Assembly (NCBI RefSeq): GCF_002115755.1
Contig: NZ_JFKA01000001.1
Location: 682,001-746,000, forward strand
From: Thalassospira mesophila
GTDB taxonomy: Bacteria > Pseudomonadota > Alphaproteobacteria > Rhodospirillales > Thalassospiraceae
Reading direction: 5' to 3'
DNA: 64,000 nucleotides
The notes below the pieces were generated by a model. It did not search any database. It was not told the DNA's origin and saw nothing but the letters and a program-made list of their open reading frames with translations. Below, in pieces: positions 17,128 through 26,733 of this stretch. How positions within the stretch are numbered: position 1 is the stretch's first letter; every line of letters begins with the position of its first letter. Both the position numbers and the translations under genes were made by a program.

Positions 17128-17967
17128 TTAGTTGCTTTTTTTGGTGTCCGGGGTTTCCAGGGTGTTGTCGACATCTGCTTTTTCGCGCAAATCGGCAACC
17201 AGCTTTTTGTAGGTTTCCTGGGTCATTTCCGCGGCCAGCTCGGTATGTTTTTCTTCAAATGTCGGCTGTTCGCCTTTTTTGGTTTCTTCAACCTTGATCA
17301 CGTGCCAGCCAAACTGGGTTTTAACCGGTTCCTTGCTGTAGCTGCCCGGCTCCATGTTGAACGCGGCTTCGGCAAATTCGGGGACCATCTGGTCGTGGCT
17401 GAAAAAGCCGAGATCACCACCGGTCGGGCCGGACGGGCCGGTTGATTTTTCTTTGGCCAGGGCGGCAAAATCCGCACCGTCATCAAGTTCCTTGATCACG
17501 GCTTTGGCGTCTTCTTCGGTTTTCAGCAAGATGTGACGGGCATGAACCTGCATTTCCGGTTCGTTGGTTTTAATGAACGCGTCATAGCGTTCTTTAACCG
17601 CTTCATCGGTCACAACCTTGGCAATTTCGCGGTCAAGGTAGGTTTCGGCAACAATGCGGCGTTTCATCGCAGCAACGCGGTCTTTAACTTCGGCATCGTC
17701 GCCAAGGCCGGCTTTTTCGCCCGCCATGGTCATCAGGCGCTGGCTGATTTCGCGGTCCAGCAACATCGGCTTTAACGCTTCGAACGGATACTGGCGATAC
17801 TGTGCCGGAAGACCCTGCTGCGTGGCGCGCACTTCGGATTCCATAATTTTTTCGCCGTTAACGGTCGCCAGAACCTTGTCTTCGGCCGGGGCAGAATCCT
17901 GCGCCATGGCCGGGGATGCAAAAAGGACCGTGGCCAGCGAAGCAGCGAGAAGGGTTTTACGCAGCAT
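17128..17967 (-). CDS. periplasmic parvulin-type peptidyl-prolyl isomerase
   Basis: A 279-residue protein with a signal peptide (MLRKTLLAASLATVLFASPAMA, cut before QDS), a SurA/PrsA-like helical N-domain (about 30-135) and a rotamase PPIC domain (about 137-235: VHARHILLKTEEDAKAVI, GGDLGFFSHDQMVPEFAEAAF, TQFGWHVIKVEE). The C-terminal 40 residues are charged and probably helical. The product assists folding of outer membrane or secreted proteins in the periplasm. The ATG has GGAGAC upstream, and the gene has its own terminator. It belongs to the PpiC/PrsA group rather than SurA, which carries two rotamase domains. Confidence 0.92.
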   Translation of the reverse strand: MLRKTLLAASLATVLFASPAMAQDSAPAEDKVLATVNGEKIMESEVRATQQGLPAQYRQYPFEALKPMLLDREISQRLMTMAGEKAGLGDDAEVKDRVAAMKRRIVAETYLDREIAKVVTDEAVKERYDAFIKTNEPEMQVHARHILLKTEEDAKAVIKELDDGADFAALAKEKSTGPSGPTGGDLGFFSHDQMVPEFAEAAFNMEPGSYSKEPVKTQFGWHVIKVEETKKGEQPTFEEKHTELAAEMTQETYKKLVADLREKADVDNTLETPDTKKSN

Positions 17968-18465
17968 GTTGTCTCCAGATTTATTTATTAAGGGCCGGTT
18001 GACCCTGTTCCTGTTATCTTACGGGTAAATCATATCCTTTATCACGGCACAAGAGGCAGCCCGCCAATGTCACGGTTTTTTCCCGGTTGGCTGGCGCAAA
18101 AGTGATAATGAACTGATTTCTGCCCACCCGATAACCCCGTAATACGGCAATTTAAGGGACGCGCCGTGCCAATGACGTGCCAAAAAGGGCAGTCGCGGCA
18201 TTTTCGGGCAGGCAAGGCAGGGGATCCCATGGCGGCCAAACGATGCAAGAGACACCGTGTCGGAGGCGCATGGCGGCAGGGGTTCCTGCCAGAATGGGGT
18301 GGGTGCCTGAATAACAGAACCGGCCATATAACAGAACCGGCCATTGTTGCCGCCTGGTCCGACCCGCTATGCCATGACAACGAAGGTCGTCCCGGCCCGA
18401 TATTCAAGCGGTGTTCCGCCAGATAGCAGACCGGAATGTGCTGGTTTGGGGTGGGGGCGACGGGC
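17968..18465. other. 498-base intergenic region
   Basis: Contains a tandem duplication at 18311-18344 and otherwise nothing I can support. Minus-strand open frames here are Pro/Cys-rich and overlap the end of the neighbouring gene, so I do not call them. Confidence 0.5.
18311..18344. repeat. perfect tandem duplication of 17 bases
   Basis: ATAACAGAACCGGCCAT occurs twice, head to tail and without interruption (18311-18327 and 18328-18344), in the non-coding region between the parvulin and EF-hand-type genes. Confidence 0.95.
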
Positions 18466-19593
18466 TTATGCTTCGGTGTCGAGCAATACTTCGCCAACTT
18501 TTCCCACACCGCCATCATCGCGCACAAACTGCCCTTCGGCGGCCAGTGTGCCACCAACAAGGCGTTGCGATAACGGGGTTATGGCCGACAGGCGAATGCT
18601 GGCGATGCCTTCGTCTTGCAGGCTGGACTGCGAGCCATCGGCATGCAGCAAAATCAGCGATGAAAAAACCTTGTCCTGCGCATCGATTTTGCCGTCGCTG
18701 TTGTCGTCATAGGTGGCCAGTTCGGCAAAGCCGTCGGCGGCACCGTTCTGGTCGCCAAAAAGTTCGCGGCCATCATCGATTTTGCCGTTGTTGTTTTTAT
18801 CAAGTGCCAGCAACGCATCATTGCCGGTTACCCAGGCGGCCTGACTGGCGGTACCATCGCCGTCCAGATCAAATATTGCGCCATCGCGCAGGGCGGTAAT
18901 ATCGATGCCGTTGCCATCCAGATCCAGTATCAGCGGGTCTTGCTGGGTGACATTGCTCACTTCCATGCGGATCTGGCTGACGCGCACCTGTAAATCATTG
19001 ATCGATATCCGGGTGCTGCTGCCATTGCTGGTGCTGCTGGCTTGTAAATTGGTTTGGCTAAATTGCAGCTCCACGTTGCTCGCCACCAGTGAAAACCCGC
19101 TTGCTGCCTGCCCCGATTGTGCCATCGACGCTGCAAAATTGCCGCCTGTGCCAATAGCTTTGCCAATACCGTCGGCATTGGCCGCCCCGGTAAGCTGATC
19201 GGCCATTTCGCGGGCCTTGGCCGGGGGAATGCCCAGCATCGCCAGCACGATCAAGGCGTCGCGGTTCATCCGGCGCGAGGCATCGTTAATCGCCTCACCG
19301 CCGCCCGTCGTAAGATGCAGCATTTTCGACATTTGCGACGACACCGCCTCCCCGACCGAACGGGTTGATGTGGCGGTGTTGCCTGTGGTTGCGGCATTGC
19401 TGTTTCCGGCATTAACTGACGATTGTGTTAAACGTGCCGCCATCGATTGTGCATTAACCGAAATGGCACTGGCCGCCGAACGGCTTTTTGATGCCGCGAT
19501 ATTAAGCACGCTTGCGGTTTGGCCGGTCTGCTGTAATGAAACCAGGCTGCTGGCCCGGCCTTGCGCGGAATTGTTAAGATTAAGCGAAACCAT
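18466..19593 (-). CDS. acidic protein with EF-hand-like calcium loops, unknown
   Basis: A 375-residue protein without a signal peptide. The first 130 residues are Ala/Ser/Gln-rich and low complexity. The C-terminal half has a run of DxDxDG-type loops: LDLDGNGIDI, FDLDGDGT, LDKNNNGKIDDGRELFG and YDDNSDGKIDAQD. This pattern is found in the C-terminal modules of RTX-like and large secreted repeat proteins, where it binds calcium. The ATG has GGAGAC. It follows the 19634-20764 gene by 40 bases and resembles it in design, so they are probably one operon. Type I secretion or surface use is possible but not shown. Confidence 0.8.
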   Translation of the reverse strand: MVSLNLNNSAQGRASSLVSLQQTGQTASVLNIAASKSRSAASAISVNAQSMAARLTQSSVNAGNSNAATTGNTATSTRSVGEAVSSQMSKMLHLTTGGGEAINDASRRMNRDALIVLAMLGIPPAKAREMADQLTGAANADGIGKAIGTGGNFAASMAQSGQAASGFSLVASNVELQFSQTNLQASSTSNGSSTRISINDLQVRVSQIRMEVSNVTQQDPLILDLDGNGIDITALRDGAIFDLDGDGTASQAAWVTGNDALLALDKNNNGKIDDGRELFGDQNGAADGFAELATYDDNSDGKIDAQDKVFSSLILLHADGSQSSLQDEGIASIRLSAITPLSQRLVGGTLAAEGQFVRDDGGVGKVGEVLLDTEA

Positions 19594-19633
19594 CGGCTGT
19601 CTCCATGATGACAGCGTTTCAGAAACAGGCGGT

Positions 19634-20764
19634 TCAGGCCGTTACACTGCTCGTATCATCATTGGCCGCAATCGACAGCTTGTTGCCATCGGGCATCTGG
19701 AAGGTTGGCGTATTGCCATCATTCCCAGCCCGTCCTAACGGTAACAGCAATTCGATTCCCAGTTTGGTAACCGGTTTATCGACGCCGTTTTCGTCGGGTT
19801 GCATCAATTGCTGAACATCGCGCACAATCACGGCGGCCTGCTTCATCAACTGTGCATGAAGGTCGCTTGCGTGTTTTATGGCCAGATCGGCGGCACTGGG
19901 GCCTGCCGGGGTGGCTGCGGTACCGGTCCCGGTATCTGTGCCAGAGGCCGCGGCTGCATCCTTGTCGCTGGTGGCATTGGCGGCACTGGAATCACCCGTG
20001 GTGCGTTCGAGAAGGTCTTTGATAAAATCGGCCACGCCCGACCCGTTAATATCAAACAGCAACCCGCCATCGCCCGCCCCGGCCGACTGGCCCAGGCTGT
20101 TAACAAGGCTTCCCGCTCCCAAACCATTCAGGGCAGTGCCAAGCGCGCCCATGGCGGCCCCGGCACTGTTGCCAATGGCGGAAACCGCAACCCGCGAAAC
20201 TTCAAGTTTGCTGGTGTTGTAGCTAAAGGAAAAGTCGCCGGTGGTGTTGTCTATGCTGATATCAAGCGACTGGGCGGCAAACATGGCAGACTCGGCAAAG
20301 CCGGTGGCCGATGCATTGCCGTTGCTATAGGCGATATCGCTGCGCGAATGGCTGGCGACGGCCTGCTTGAAAGAAAAATCAAAATTATCCGTGCCCGATG
20401 CCATGTCCTTGATGTCATCAAACAGGGCCTGTGTGGCGGCGGCGGCGTCACTGTCGCTCATGCCAGACAGGGCAAACATTTCCGTTACACTGTCTTTGAT
20501 CAGGTCGAGCGACGATGAAAGCGCATCCTTGCCCAGCCCGTCGGCGGAAACCAGCGGATTGGCGGTGGTTGCAGCGGGCTTATCGCTGCTTTGTGTCGCA
20601 CTGATGGCCTGGGGCGAGAGCGATAACCGGTCAACCGCCTGTGACGCAGGGCGACCAAGGCGCGATCCCGTGTCAGAATCGGTGCCGTGGCCCAGGGTTA
20701 ACCGGGCATCTGTCGTGGGAATTGATCCGCCACGCAGCGGGCCAAACGCGGATATGTCCGCCAT
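19634..20764 (-). CDS. low-complexity acidic protein, partner of the downstream EF-hand-type protein
   Basis: A 376-residue protein of unknown family. It is rich in Ala, Ser, Asp and Gly, has no signal peptide, and carries one EF-hand-like loop (FDINGSGVADFI). The segment LDISIDNTTGDFSFSYNTSKLEVSRVAVS parallels the VELQFSQTNLQ-VRVSQIRMEVSNV segment of its neighbour, which suggests shared ancestry. The region at about 265-300 is an Ala/Thr/Gly/Asp linker. I chose the ATG at 20764 because of the exceptional GGAGGAGG ribosome site. It is the first gene of a likely two-gene operon. Function is not assigned. Confidence 0.75.
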   Translation of the reverse strand: MADISAFGPLRGGSIPTTDARLTLGHGTDSDTGSRLGRPASQAVDRLSLSPQAISATQSSDKPAATTANPLVSADGLGKDALSSSLDLIKDSVTEMFALSGMSDSDAAAATQALFDDIKDMASGTDNFDFSFKQAVASHSRSDIAYSNGNASATGFAESAMFAAQSLDISIDNTTGDFSFSYNTSKLEVSRVAVSAIGNSAGAAMGALGTALNGLGAGSLVNSLGQSAGAGDGGLLFDINGSGVADFIKDLLERTTGDSSAANATSDKDAAAASGTDTGTGTAATPAGPSAADLAIKHASDLHAQLMKQAAVIVRDVQQLMQPDENGVDKPVTKLGIELLLPLGRAGNDGNTPTFQMPDGNKLSIAANDDTSSVTA

Positions 20765-20972
20765 TGCATCCTCCTCCTGAGGCACAATACCGCACGATCA
20801 AGCGCAAAATTTGCTGTGTCGGGCGATATGTTCGGGCTACTTGCCCGGTTTTAAAAACTTAAGGTTTCATCATAATGTGTTTTTACGCCTATCTCAAGGA
20901 CCAAAAACCGCCAGATCTATACGTAATGATAAGAATGCGTGCATTCCATATGCATCTTAGTGGTTCGTTCCG

Positions 20973-21001
20973 TTGACAGATCAAAGTCAGGGTTCTATCT
21001 G
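20973..21001 (+). promoter_or_regulatory. putative secA promoter
   Basis: A perfect -35 TTGACA (20973-20978) is followed after 17 bases by TATCTG (20996-21001). The predicted start lies about 60 bases before the secA ATG. The -10 is weak, but the -35 and spacing are ideal. Confidence 0.5.
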
Positions 21002-21067
21002 TGATCGGGCCGGTGTATGTACCGTGACCCGTCTTTTGTTATTTTCATTTTATCCAGGAACGTTTTA

Positions 21068-23776
21068 ATGCTCGGCGTCATTGCCCGGAAAATTTTCGGT
21101 TCAGCTAACGATCGTGAAATCAAAGCCCTTCGGGCCACGGTCGAGCAAATCAACGCCTTGGAACCCGAGGTCGAAAAACTGTCTGACGAGGATCTGCGCG
21201 CCCGGACCGACTGGCTGCGCGATCGTCTGAATAACGGTGAGACCCCAGAACAGGTTCTGCCCGATGCCTATGCCACGGTGCGCGAAGCCGCGAAACGTGT
21301 GCGGGGCGAACGCCATTACGATGTGCAGCTAACGGGCGGTATTGTTCTTAACAACAGCAAAATCGCCGAAATGAAAACCGGCGAAGGTAAAACGCTGGTG
21401 TCGACCTTGCCGGTTTATCTTAATGCGCTGTCGGGCAAGGGCGTTCACGTTGTGACGGTCAACGACTATCTGGCCCGTCGCGATGCGGAATGGATGGGGC
21501 AGGTTTACGGATTCCTTGGTATGTCGGTTGGCGTGATCATGCACGGCATGACCGATGACCAGCGCCGGGCCGCCTATCGTTGTGACATCACCTATGCCAC
21601 CAACAACGAACTTGGCTTTGATTATCTGCGCGACAACATGAAATTCCGTCTGGAAGACATGGTTCAGCGCGAATTCAATTATGCCATCGTCGATGAAGTC
21701 GACTCGATCCTGGTCGATGAAGCCCGGACCCCGCTGATTATTTCCGGCCCCGCCGAAGATGGCTCTGCCATGTATCTGGCGGTCGATCAGCTGATTCCAA
21801 AGCTGGTCGAAGCCGATTACGAAAAAGACGAAAAGGCCCGTGCGGTTACCCTGACCGAAGAAGGCACCGAACATGCCGAACAGCTTTTGGGCGAAATGGG
21901 CATCCTGACCGAAGGCACCCTGTACGACATCGCCAACGTTCATCTGGTGCACCACACCAACCAGGCGCTGCGGGCCCACAAACTGTTCCAGCGCGATACC
22001 GATTACATCGTCAAGGACGGCAAGGTTGTCATTATTGATGAATTTACTGGTCGCATGATGGAAGGCCGCCGTTATTCGGACGGGCTGCATCAGGCACTTG
22101 AAGCCAAGGAACGGGTTGACGTTCAAAACGAAAACCAGACTTTGGCCTCGATCACGTTCCAGAATTATTTCCGTCTCTATCCCAAGCTGGCCGGTATGAC
22201 CGGTACGGCGATGACTGAAGCCGAAGAATTTGAAGAAATTTACGGCCTCAGCGTGGTGGAAATTCCCACCCATCGCCCGATTGCCCGTAAGGATTACGAC
22301 GACGAAATTTACCGGACTGCGGAAGAAAAATGGGATGCCATTGCTGATTTGCTGGTCGAATGCCATGCCCGCCAGCAACCGTCGCTGGTCGGAACGGTGT
22401 CGATTGAAAAATCGGAAATGCTTAGCGCGCTTTTGAAAAAGCGGAATATTCCGCACGAAATTTTGAACGCCAAGCAGCACGAACGCGAAGCCTATATCGT
22501 GGCCCAGGCGGGTGCGCCCGGTGTCATTACGATCGCCACCAACATGGCCGGTCGCGGCACCGACATCAAGCTGGGCGGCAACGTGGAAATGCGGGCCGAA
22601 CTGGAACTGGTCGATGTGCCCGATGCCGAACGTGAAGCTGGTATCGAACGCATTCGACTGGAAGTGATCGAAGATCAGAAAAAGGTTCTGGCCGCCGGTG
22701 GCCTGTTTGTGATTGCAACCGAACGCCACGAATCGCGCCGGATTGATAACCAGCTGCGCGGTCGTTCCGGTCGCCAGGGCGACCCGGGGGCATCGAAATT
22801 CTTCCTGTCACTGGAAGATGACCTGATGCGTATTTTCGGGTCCGAGCGCATGGACAGCATGTTGCAAAAACTGGGTCTGGAAAAGGGCGAGGCGATCTAC
22901 CATCCGTGGATCAACAAGGCACTTGAAAAGGCCCAGCAGAAAGTTGAAGGCCGTAACTTCGACATTCGTAAAAACCTTTTGAAATTTGACGACGTGATGA
23001 ATGACCAGCGTAAGGTCATTTATGAACAGCGCCGCGATTTGATGCAGGCCAAGGACGTTGCCGAAGACGTTGCCGAAATGCGGGCCGAAGTGATTGAAGG
23101 CATTGTTGCCCGCCATTGCCCGGAAAAGATTTACCCGGAACAGTGGGAAGCAACCTCGCTGCATGAAGAATGCCTGCGCCTGTTTGGTCTGGACCTGCCG
23201 GTGATCGACTGGATCAAGGAAGAAGGCATTGATCCGACCGTGGTGCATGAACGCATTGCCAAGGCGGTCGATTCGAAAATGGCCGCCAAGGTTGCTAATT
23301 ATGGCAGTGACATTATCCGTCAGGTCGAAAAAAGCCTGCTTTTGCAGTTACTTGACCAGTCGTGGAAAGATCACCTTCTGGCACTGGACCATTTGCGTCA
23401 GGGCATTGGTCTGCGCGCCTATGGCCAGCGTGACCCGCTTAACGAGTTCAAGCGTGAAGCCTTTAACCTGTTTGAAGAAATGCTGGGTATGTTGCGTGAA
23501 CGTGTGACACAGATGCTGTCGCATGTTGAATTGCAGTCCACCCCGCGCCCCGAAGACCTGGAACCGCGCCGCCAGCAGCAAATGCAGGAAAACCATCCTG
23601 CACCTGAAGGCGATTCAGCGGCCGCCACGGCCGCCGAGGAACGCCAGCAGCGTCAGGGCAGTGGCGTCGCCGTTGATGCCAACGACCCCTCGACCTGGGG
23701 CCGGGTGTCGCGCAATGCCCCATGCCCGTGTGGTTCGGGCAAAAAATACAAACATTGCCACGGCCAGCTTGCCTGA
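21068..23776 (+). CDS. secA: preprotein translocase ATPase SecA
   Basis: A 902-residue motor of the Sec export pathway. It shows the N-terminal DEAD-type ATPase with Walker [10 protein letters not shown] (about 101-109), DEVDSIL (DEAD-box equivalent), the preprotein cross-linking domain, the second helicase lobe ([24 protein letters not shown]), the helical scaffold/wing, and a C-terminal SEC-C zinc tail [14 protein letters not shown] for SecB and lipid contact. The start at 21068 has AGGAA upstream; an extension to 21017 adds a non-conserved stretch. No secM-like upstream gene is visible. A strong terminator follows directly. Confidence 0.98.
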   Translation: MLGVIARKIFGSANDREIKALRATVEQINALEPEVEKLSDEDLRARTDWLRDRLNNGETPEQVLPDAYATVREAAKRVRGERHYDVQLTGGIVLNNSKIAEMKTGEGKTLVSTLPVYLNALSGKGVHVVTVNDYLARRDAEWMGQVYGFLGMSVGVIMHGMTDDQRRAAYRCDITYATNNELGFDYLRDNMKFRLEDMVQREFNYAIVDEVDSILVDEARTPLIISGPAEDGSAMYLAVDQLIPKLVEADYEKDEKARAVTLTEEGTEHAEQLLGEMGILTEGTLYDIANVHLVHHTNQALRAHKLFQRDTDYIVKDGKVVIIDEFTGRMMEGRRYSDGLHQALEAKERVDVQNENQTLASITFQNYFRLYPKLAGMTGTAMTEAEEFEEIYGLSVVEIPTHRPIARKDYDDEIYRTAEEKWDAIADLLVECHARQQPSLVGTVSIEKSEMLSALLKKRNIPHEILNAKQHEREAYIVAQAGAPGVITIATNMAGRGTDIKLGGNVEMRAELELVDVPDAEREAGIERIRLEVIEDQKKVLAAGGLFVIATERHESRRIDNQLRGRSGRQGDPGASKFFLSLEDDLMRIFGSERMDSMLQKLGLEKGEAIYHPWINKALEKAQQKVEGRNFDIRKNLLKFDDVMNDQRKVIYEQRRDLMQAKDVAEDVAEMRAEVIEGIVARHCPEKIYPEQWEATSLHEECLRLFGLDLPVIDWIKEEGIDPTVVHERIAKAVDSKMAAKVANYGSDIIRQVEKSLLLQLLDQSWKDHLLALDHLRQGIGLRAYGQRDPLNEFKREAFNLFEEMLGMLRERVTQMLSHVELQSTPRPEDLEPRRQQQMQENHPAPEGDSAAATAAEERQQRQGSGVAVDANDPSTWGRVSRNAPCPCGSGKKYKHCHGQLA

Positions 23777-23804
23777 TTGGCGGCAATGACCTGATTTTAA
23801 AAAA

Positions 23805-23834
23805 ACGCGCTGTGTCAAAACAGCGCGTTTTTTT
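23805..23834 (+). terminator. rho-independent terminator of secA
   Basis: ACGCGCTG (23805-23812) and CAGCGCGT (23821-23828) form a perfect 8-bp stem with an 8-base loop, followed by seven T residues, 28 bases after the secA stop. Confidence 0.92.
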
Positions 23835-23893
23835 GTTGCTTATGCTGACGTCGCGTAAGGCGGGATGGGGCCAAAATTGGGGCCTGCATGGGC

Positions 23894-24796
23894 TTAACGC
23901 GTTCGTGCTGCGGATGTTGTTATGGTTGATGATGCGTTTACTGGTGCAACCCGTGCCAAAAAATGCCCGATGGGTGCGGTAATACGCGTATCACCAGTTA
24001 AAAACGTGCCCAGCCCCACCACGGTGCCGACATGCCCGGTGCCGGGGATTGTTACCAGCTTTGCATCCGGGGCCAAGGCGGCCAGCCGGATTGAATTGCG
24101 CGGGAAAACCGTGTGGTCATCCTCGCCGGTTATCAGCAATAGCGGCGGCATGTCATGCAGGTCCTGATTAACCGGTTGGCTGTCGTCGGCCCCGGTGGTG
24201 CCAAAGGCAATTTTGGTGGCGCTGACATCATAGGGGTAAAAGTCATACGGGCCGGAAAGGCCGATAATCCCGGCAATATCGGCGCGTTTCATGCCAACAT
24301 CGCGCAAAAAATCGCGGTTGGCCACCAGTTGCACGGCGTTATAGGCCCCGGCACTGTGCCCGGCCAAAACCAGTTCGGTGCGGCTGATATTTTCCGGGTG
24401 GCTGGCGGCGTATGTGTGGGCAAAGGCAACGGCCATTGCGCCATCGGTAATAAAGGCCGGGTAATGCACAGCGGGCACCAGCCGGTAATCGGGAATGGCA
24501 ACAGCATAGCCCATATCGACAAACCGTTTGGCAACAAAGGCGTATTTGCGTTTATCGCCCGAATCCCACGATCCGCCATAAAACCATACAATCAACGGGG
24601 CGGGGCGTTGATGTGCCGGTGGCAGGTAAATATCGATTTTTTGCCGGGCATCGGGGCCATAGGGCAGGTCGGCCCGGTCCGGCGTCAGGTTGCCGGCTTG
24701 CAGGCTGTTAAACGCCCCTAGTTTGTCGCATCCCGCCAAAAGCAGGGTGGCAAGCAGGGCATTGGTGGCGATTATAAACAGTTTTGGGCGGGGCAT
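23894..24796 (-). CDS. alpha/beta-hydrolase lipoprotein (acetyl esterase-like)
   Basis: A 300-residue protein with a lipoprotein signal (LLATLLLAGC, acylated Cys near residue 23). It has an esterase/lipase fold of the BD-FAE/Aes type: oxyanion motif WFYGGSWDSGDK in place of HGGG, nucleophile elbow GHSAGAYN, acid Asp in GEDDHTVFP and His in GTGHVG. It should be anchored in a membrane facing the periplasm and hydrolyse short-chain or carbohydrate esters. It is monocistronic, convergent with secA and divergent from the Nudix gene. The substrate is unknown. Confidence 0.88.
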   Translation of the reverse strand: MPRPKLFIIATNALLATLLLAGCDKLGAFNSLQAGNLTPDRADLPYGPDARQKIDIYLPPAHQRPAPLIVWFYGGSWDSGDKRKYAFVAKRFVDMGYAVAIPDYRLVPAVHYPAFITDGAMAVAFAHTYAASHPENISRTELVLAGHSAGAYNAVQLVANRDFLRDVGMKRADIAGIIGLSGPYDFYPYDVSATKIAFGTTGADDSQPVNQDLHDMPPLLLITGEDDHTVFPRNSIRLAALAPDAKLVTIPGTGHVGTVVGLGTFLTGDTRITAPIGHFLARVAPVNASSTITTSAARTR

Positions 24797-24900
24797 GGCA
24801 CCGGGACATTGTTATGGATATGTTTGACTATACGTAAAAAAACGCCAAAAGGATCGCATCCCCTCTTGGCGGAAAATCGCTGGCGCGATAAAAAAGCCGT

Positions 24901-25362
24901 ATGACAGTTCAAAAACCAGATAGCGGCTGCATGTCGGTCGATTTACGCAAAGGCCGTGTGCCCGAACGTACCGTATTTGTCAGTGCCGTCGCACTGGTCG
25001 ATGTCGATCATCGCGTGTTAATCGCACAGCGCCCCGAAGGCAAATCGATGGCCGGGCTGTGGGAATTTCCCGGTGGCAAGGTCGAGGTCGGGGAAACGCC
25101 GGAAATGGCCCTGGTACGCGAGCTGAAAGAAGAGCTTGATATCGACATTACCGAAAGCTGTCTGGCACCGTTCACCTTTGCATCGTTCACCTATGACGAT
25201 TTTCATTTGATGATGCCGCTTTATTTGTGCCGGGTCTGGAAGGGTGAAATTCGCCCGATGGAAGGGCAGGCGGTAAAATGGGTGCGGCCCCTTCGGTTAA
25301 GTGATTATCCTATGCCTCCGGCCGATGTGCCGCTGGTGGCAATGCTGCGCGACTTTTTATAA
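24901..25362 (+). CDS. Nudix hydrolase, MutT-like
   Basis: A 153-residue protein with a complete Nudix box, GGKVEVGETPEMALVRELKEELDI (GX5EX7REUXEEXGU), in the typical MutT setting (VLIAQRPEGKSMAGLWEFPGGK). The most likely role is 8-oxo-dGTP diphosphatase, which keeps oxidised guanine out of DNA. The N-terminal 20 residues are extra compared with E. coli MutT. The ATG at 24901 lacks a good ribosome site, and ATG 24931 is an alternative start. It stands alone, followed by 185 bases before the CinA-type gene. Confidence 0.88.
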   Translation: MTVQKPDSGCMSVDLRKGRVPERTVFVSAVALVDVDHRVLIAQRPEGKSMAGLWEFPGGKVEVGETPEMALVRELKEELDIDITESCLAPFTFASFTYDDFHLMMPLYLCRVWKGEIRPMEGQAVKWVRPLRLSDYPMPPADVPLVAMLRDFL

Positions 25363-25547
25363 TCGTTTCCGTCATTTGGTGTGGTCGGCGCATTTGGGGA
25401 CGGGGAACACTTGACCGGCCGGTTTTTATGGCAGGGCGGTGCCATTTGCGGCATTGGTACGGCTGGCAAAAACGCTGGTAGGTGCCTATTTGAATTTTCA
25501 GGCGTGCCGGTCCCGGCGTGCGGTTCCTTACAAAATACGAGGGTGTT

Positions 25548-26309
25548 ATGTCCAAAACTGTTCGCGCCTGCCTGTTGATTATTGGTAACGAAATTCTTTC
25601 GGGCCGCACCCACGATAAAAACCTGCCTTATCTGGCCGAACAGCTAAACGAGCTTGGTGTGCGTCTGGCTGAAACCCGCGTGATCCCCGATATTACCCAA
25701 ACGATTATCGACACCGTTAATGAATGCCGGGCAAAGTTTGATTATGTCTTTACCACCGGCGGCATTGGCCCGACCCATGATGATATAACATCGGATTGCA
25801 TTGCCGCAGCCTTTGGCGTGCCGCTGGATTTAAACGACGAAGCGGTAAAAATGCTGCGCAGCAATTATGCCAACCCCGATGTGGATTTGAACGAAGCCCG
25901 CCTGCGCATGGCGCGCATTCCGCGCGGGGCCGAACTGGTGGAAAACCCGGTCAGCAAGGCACCGGGATACCGGATGGAAAATGTCTATGTCATGGCCGGT
26001 GTGCCCATGATCATGCAGGCGATGTTTCAGGGCATCAAACATCAGCTGGTGGGGGGCAAACCCATGCTGTCAGGCTCGGTCGGCGGGTATATCCCCGAGG
26101 GCATGATTGCCGAGGTTTTGGGGAAAATTCAGGATGAATTCAAAAATACTGATATAGGGTCCTATCCGTTCTTGCGCGAAGGGAAACTAGGGACCACATT
26201 GGTGGTGCGCGGCGAAGAACAGGCCGATGTGGACGCTGCAGTTTCGCGTATTACCGATGCCATTATCGGTTTTGGTCGCGAAGTTGTGGCCGACGAACCC
26301 GCATCGTAA
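25548..26309 (+). CDS. CinA-family molybdopterin-binding-fold protein
   Basis: A 253-residue protein with the MoCF-biosynthesis/MoaB-like fold that forms the N-terminal part of CinA: IGNEILSGRTHDKNLPYLAEQL, FTTGGIGPTHDDITSDCIA and VENPVSKAPGYRMENVYVMAGVP. The C-terminal nicotinamide-nucleotide amidase domain of full CinA is absent, as in the stand-alone proteins common in alphaproteobacteria. The related CinA part has been linked to ADP-ribose pyrophosphatase activity; activity here is unproven. The start at 25548 has GAGGG upstream; an in-frame start at 25518 has none. Confidence 0.88.
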   Translation: MSKTVRACLLIIGNEILSGRTHDKNLPYLAEQLNELGVRLAETRVIPDITQTIIDTVNECRAKFDYVFTTGGIGPTHDDITSDCIAAAFGVPLDLNDEAVKMLRSNYANPDVDLNEARLRMARIPRGAELVENPVSKAPGYRMENVYVMAGVPMIMQAMFQGIKHQLVGGKPMLSGSVGGYIPEGMIAEVLGKIQDEFKNTDIGSYPFLREGKLGTTLVVRGEEQADVDAAVSRITDAIIGFGREVVADEPAS

Positions 26310-26358
26310 ATTTTCCCTGCGCAAACCGGCCCGTCTGTGACCAGAAAGGTTTTCGGTG

Positions 26359-26694
26359 ATGCATCAACAGGTAAAGCCCGGCCAAATTCCGCCGCACAAA
26401 CCCGGCGACGAATTGAAAATCATCAAATTTATGCTAACGCACATGATGTATGGCGGGGTTGGCTCGGTCGTGTTCGGGGTTTTGGTGCTGTATTTTGATA
26501 TTGGCGGCATCTGGACGCTGGCATCGGCGTCGCGCGATATGCCGGTTTTTATCTTTTTGCTGTTTTTTGGCGTGTTCATCACCTTTGGCGGCATCAGCAT
26601 GGGGGCCGGGGTGATGTTGCTGGGCAGTTTTTCCGATAATGACGAATATGATGATGAACGCCGTCATCACAAAAACGACGATGGCGCGAATTAA
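26359..26694 (+). CDS. small two-helix membrane protein, unknown
   Basis: A 111-residue protein with two hydrophobic segments (about 26-52 and 62-92) and a charged tail rich in Asp, Arg and His. No family is recognised. AAAGG precedes the ATG at a distance of about 12 bases; a GTG one codon earlier is also possible. It begins 49 bases after the CinA-type gene on the same strand and may share its transcript. Its stop codon lies in the loop of the hairpin at 26680-26703. Confidence 0.7.
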   Translation: MHQQVKPGQIPPHKPGDELKIIKFMLTHMMYGGVGSVVFGVLVLYFDIGGIWTLASASRDMPVFIFLLFFGVFITFGGISMGAGVMLLGSFSDNDEYDDERRHHKNDDGAN

Positions 26695-26703
26695 CGCGCC
26701 ATC
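26680..26703. terminator. hairpin spanning the stop codon between convergent small genes
   Basis: GATGGCGCG (26680-26688) and CGCGCCATC (26695-26703) are perfect 9-base arms around AATTAA, which contains the stop codon of the plus-strand gene. A T-rich stretch follows on the minus strand, so it may mainly end the opposing gene. Confidence 0.5.
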
Positions 26704-26733
26704 AAAAACATGGTACCGGCTGGTTCGTGCCGT

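Noticed and set aside
18042-18560. 172-codon minus-strand frame between parvulin and EF-hand-type genes
   Set aside because: It overlaps the end of the better-supported gene at 18466, is Pro/Cys/Trp-rich and lacks a ribosome site.
21329-22729. 466-codon frame antisense to secA
   Set aside because: His/Phe/Gly-rich composition typical of the reverse frame of a GC-rich gene; secA is unambiguous on the plus strand.
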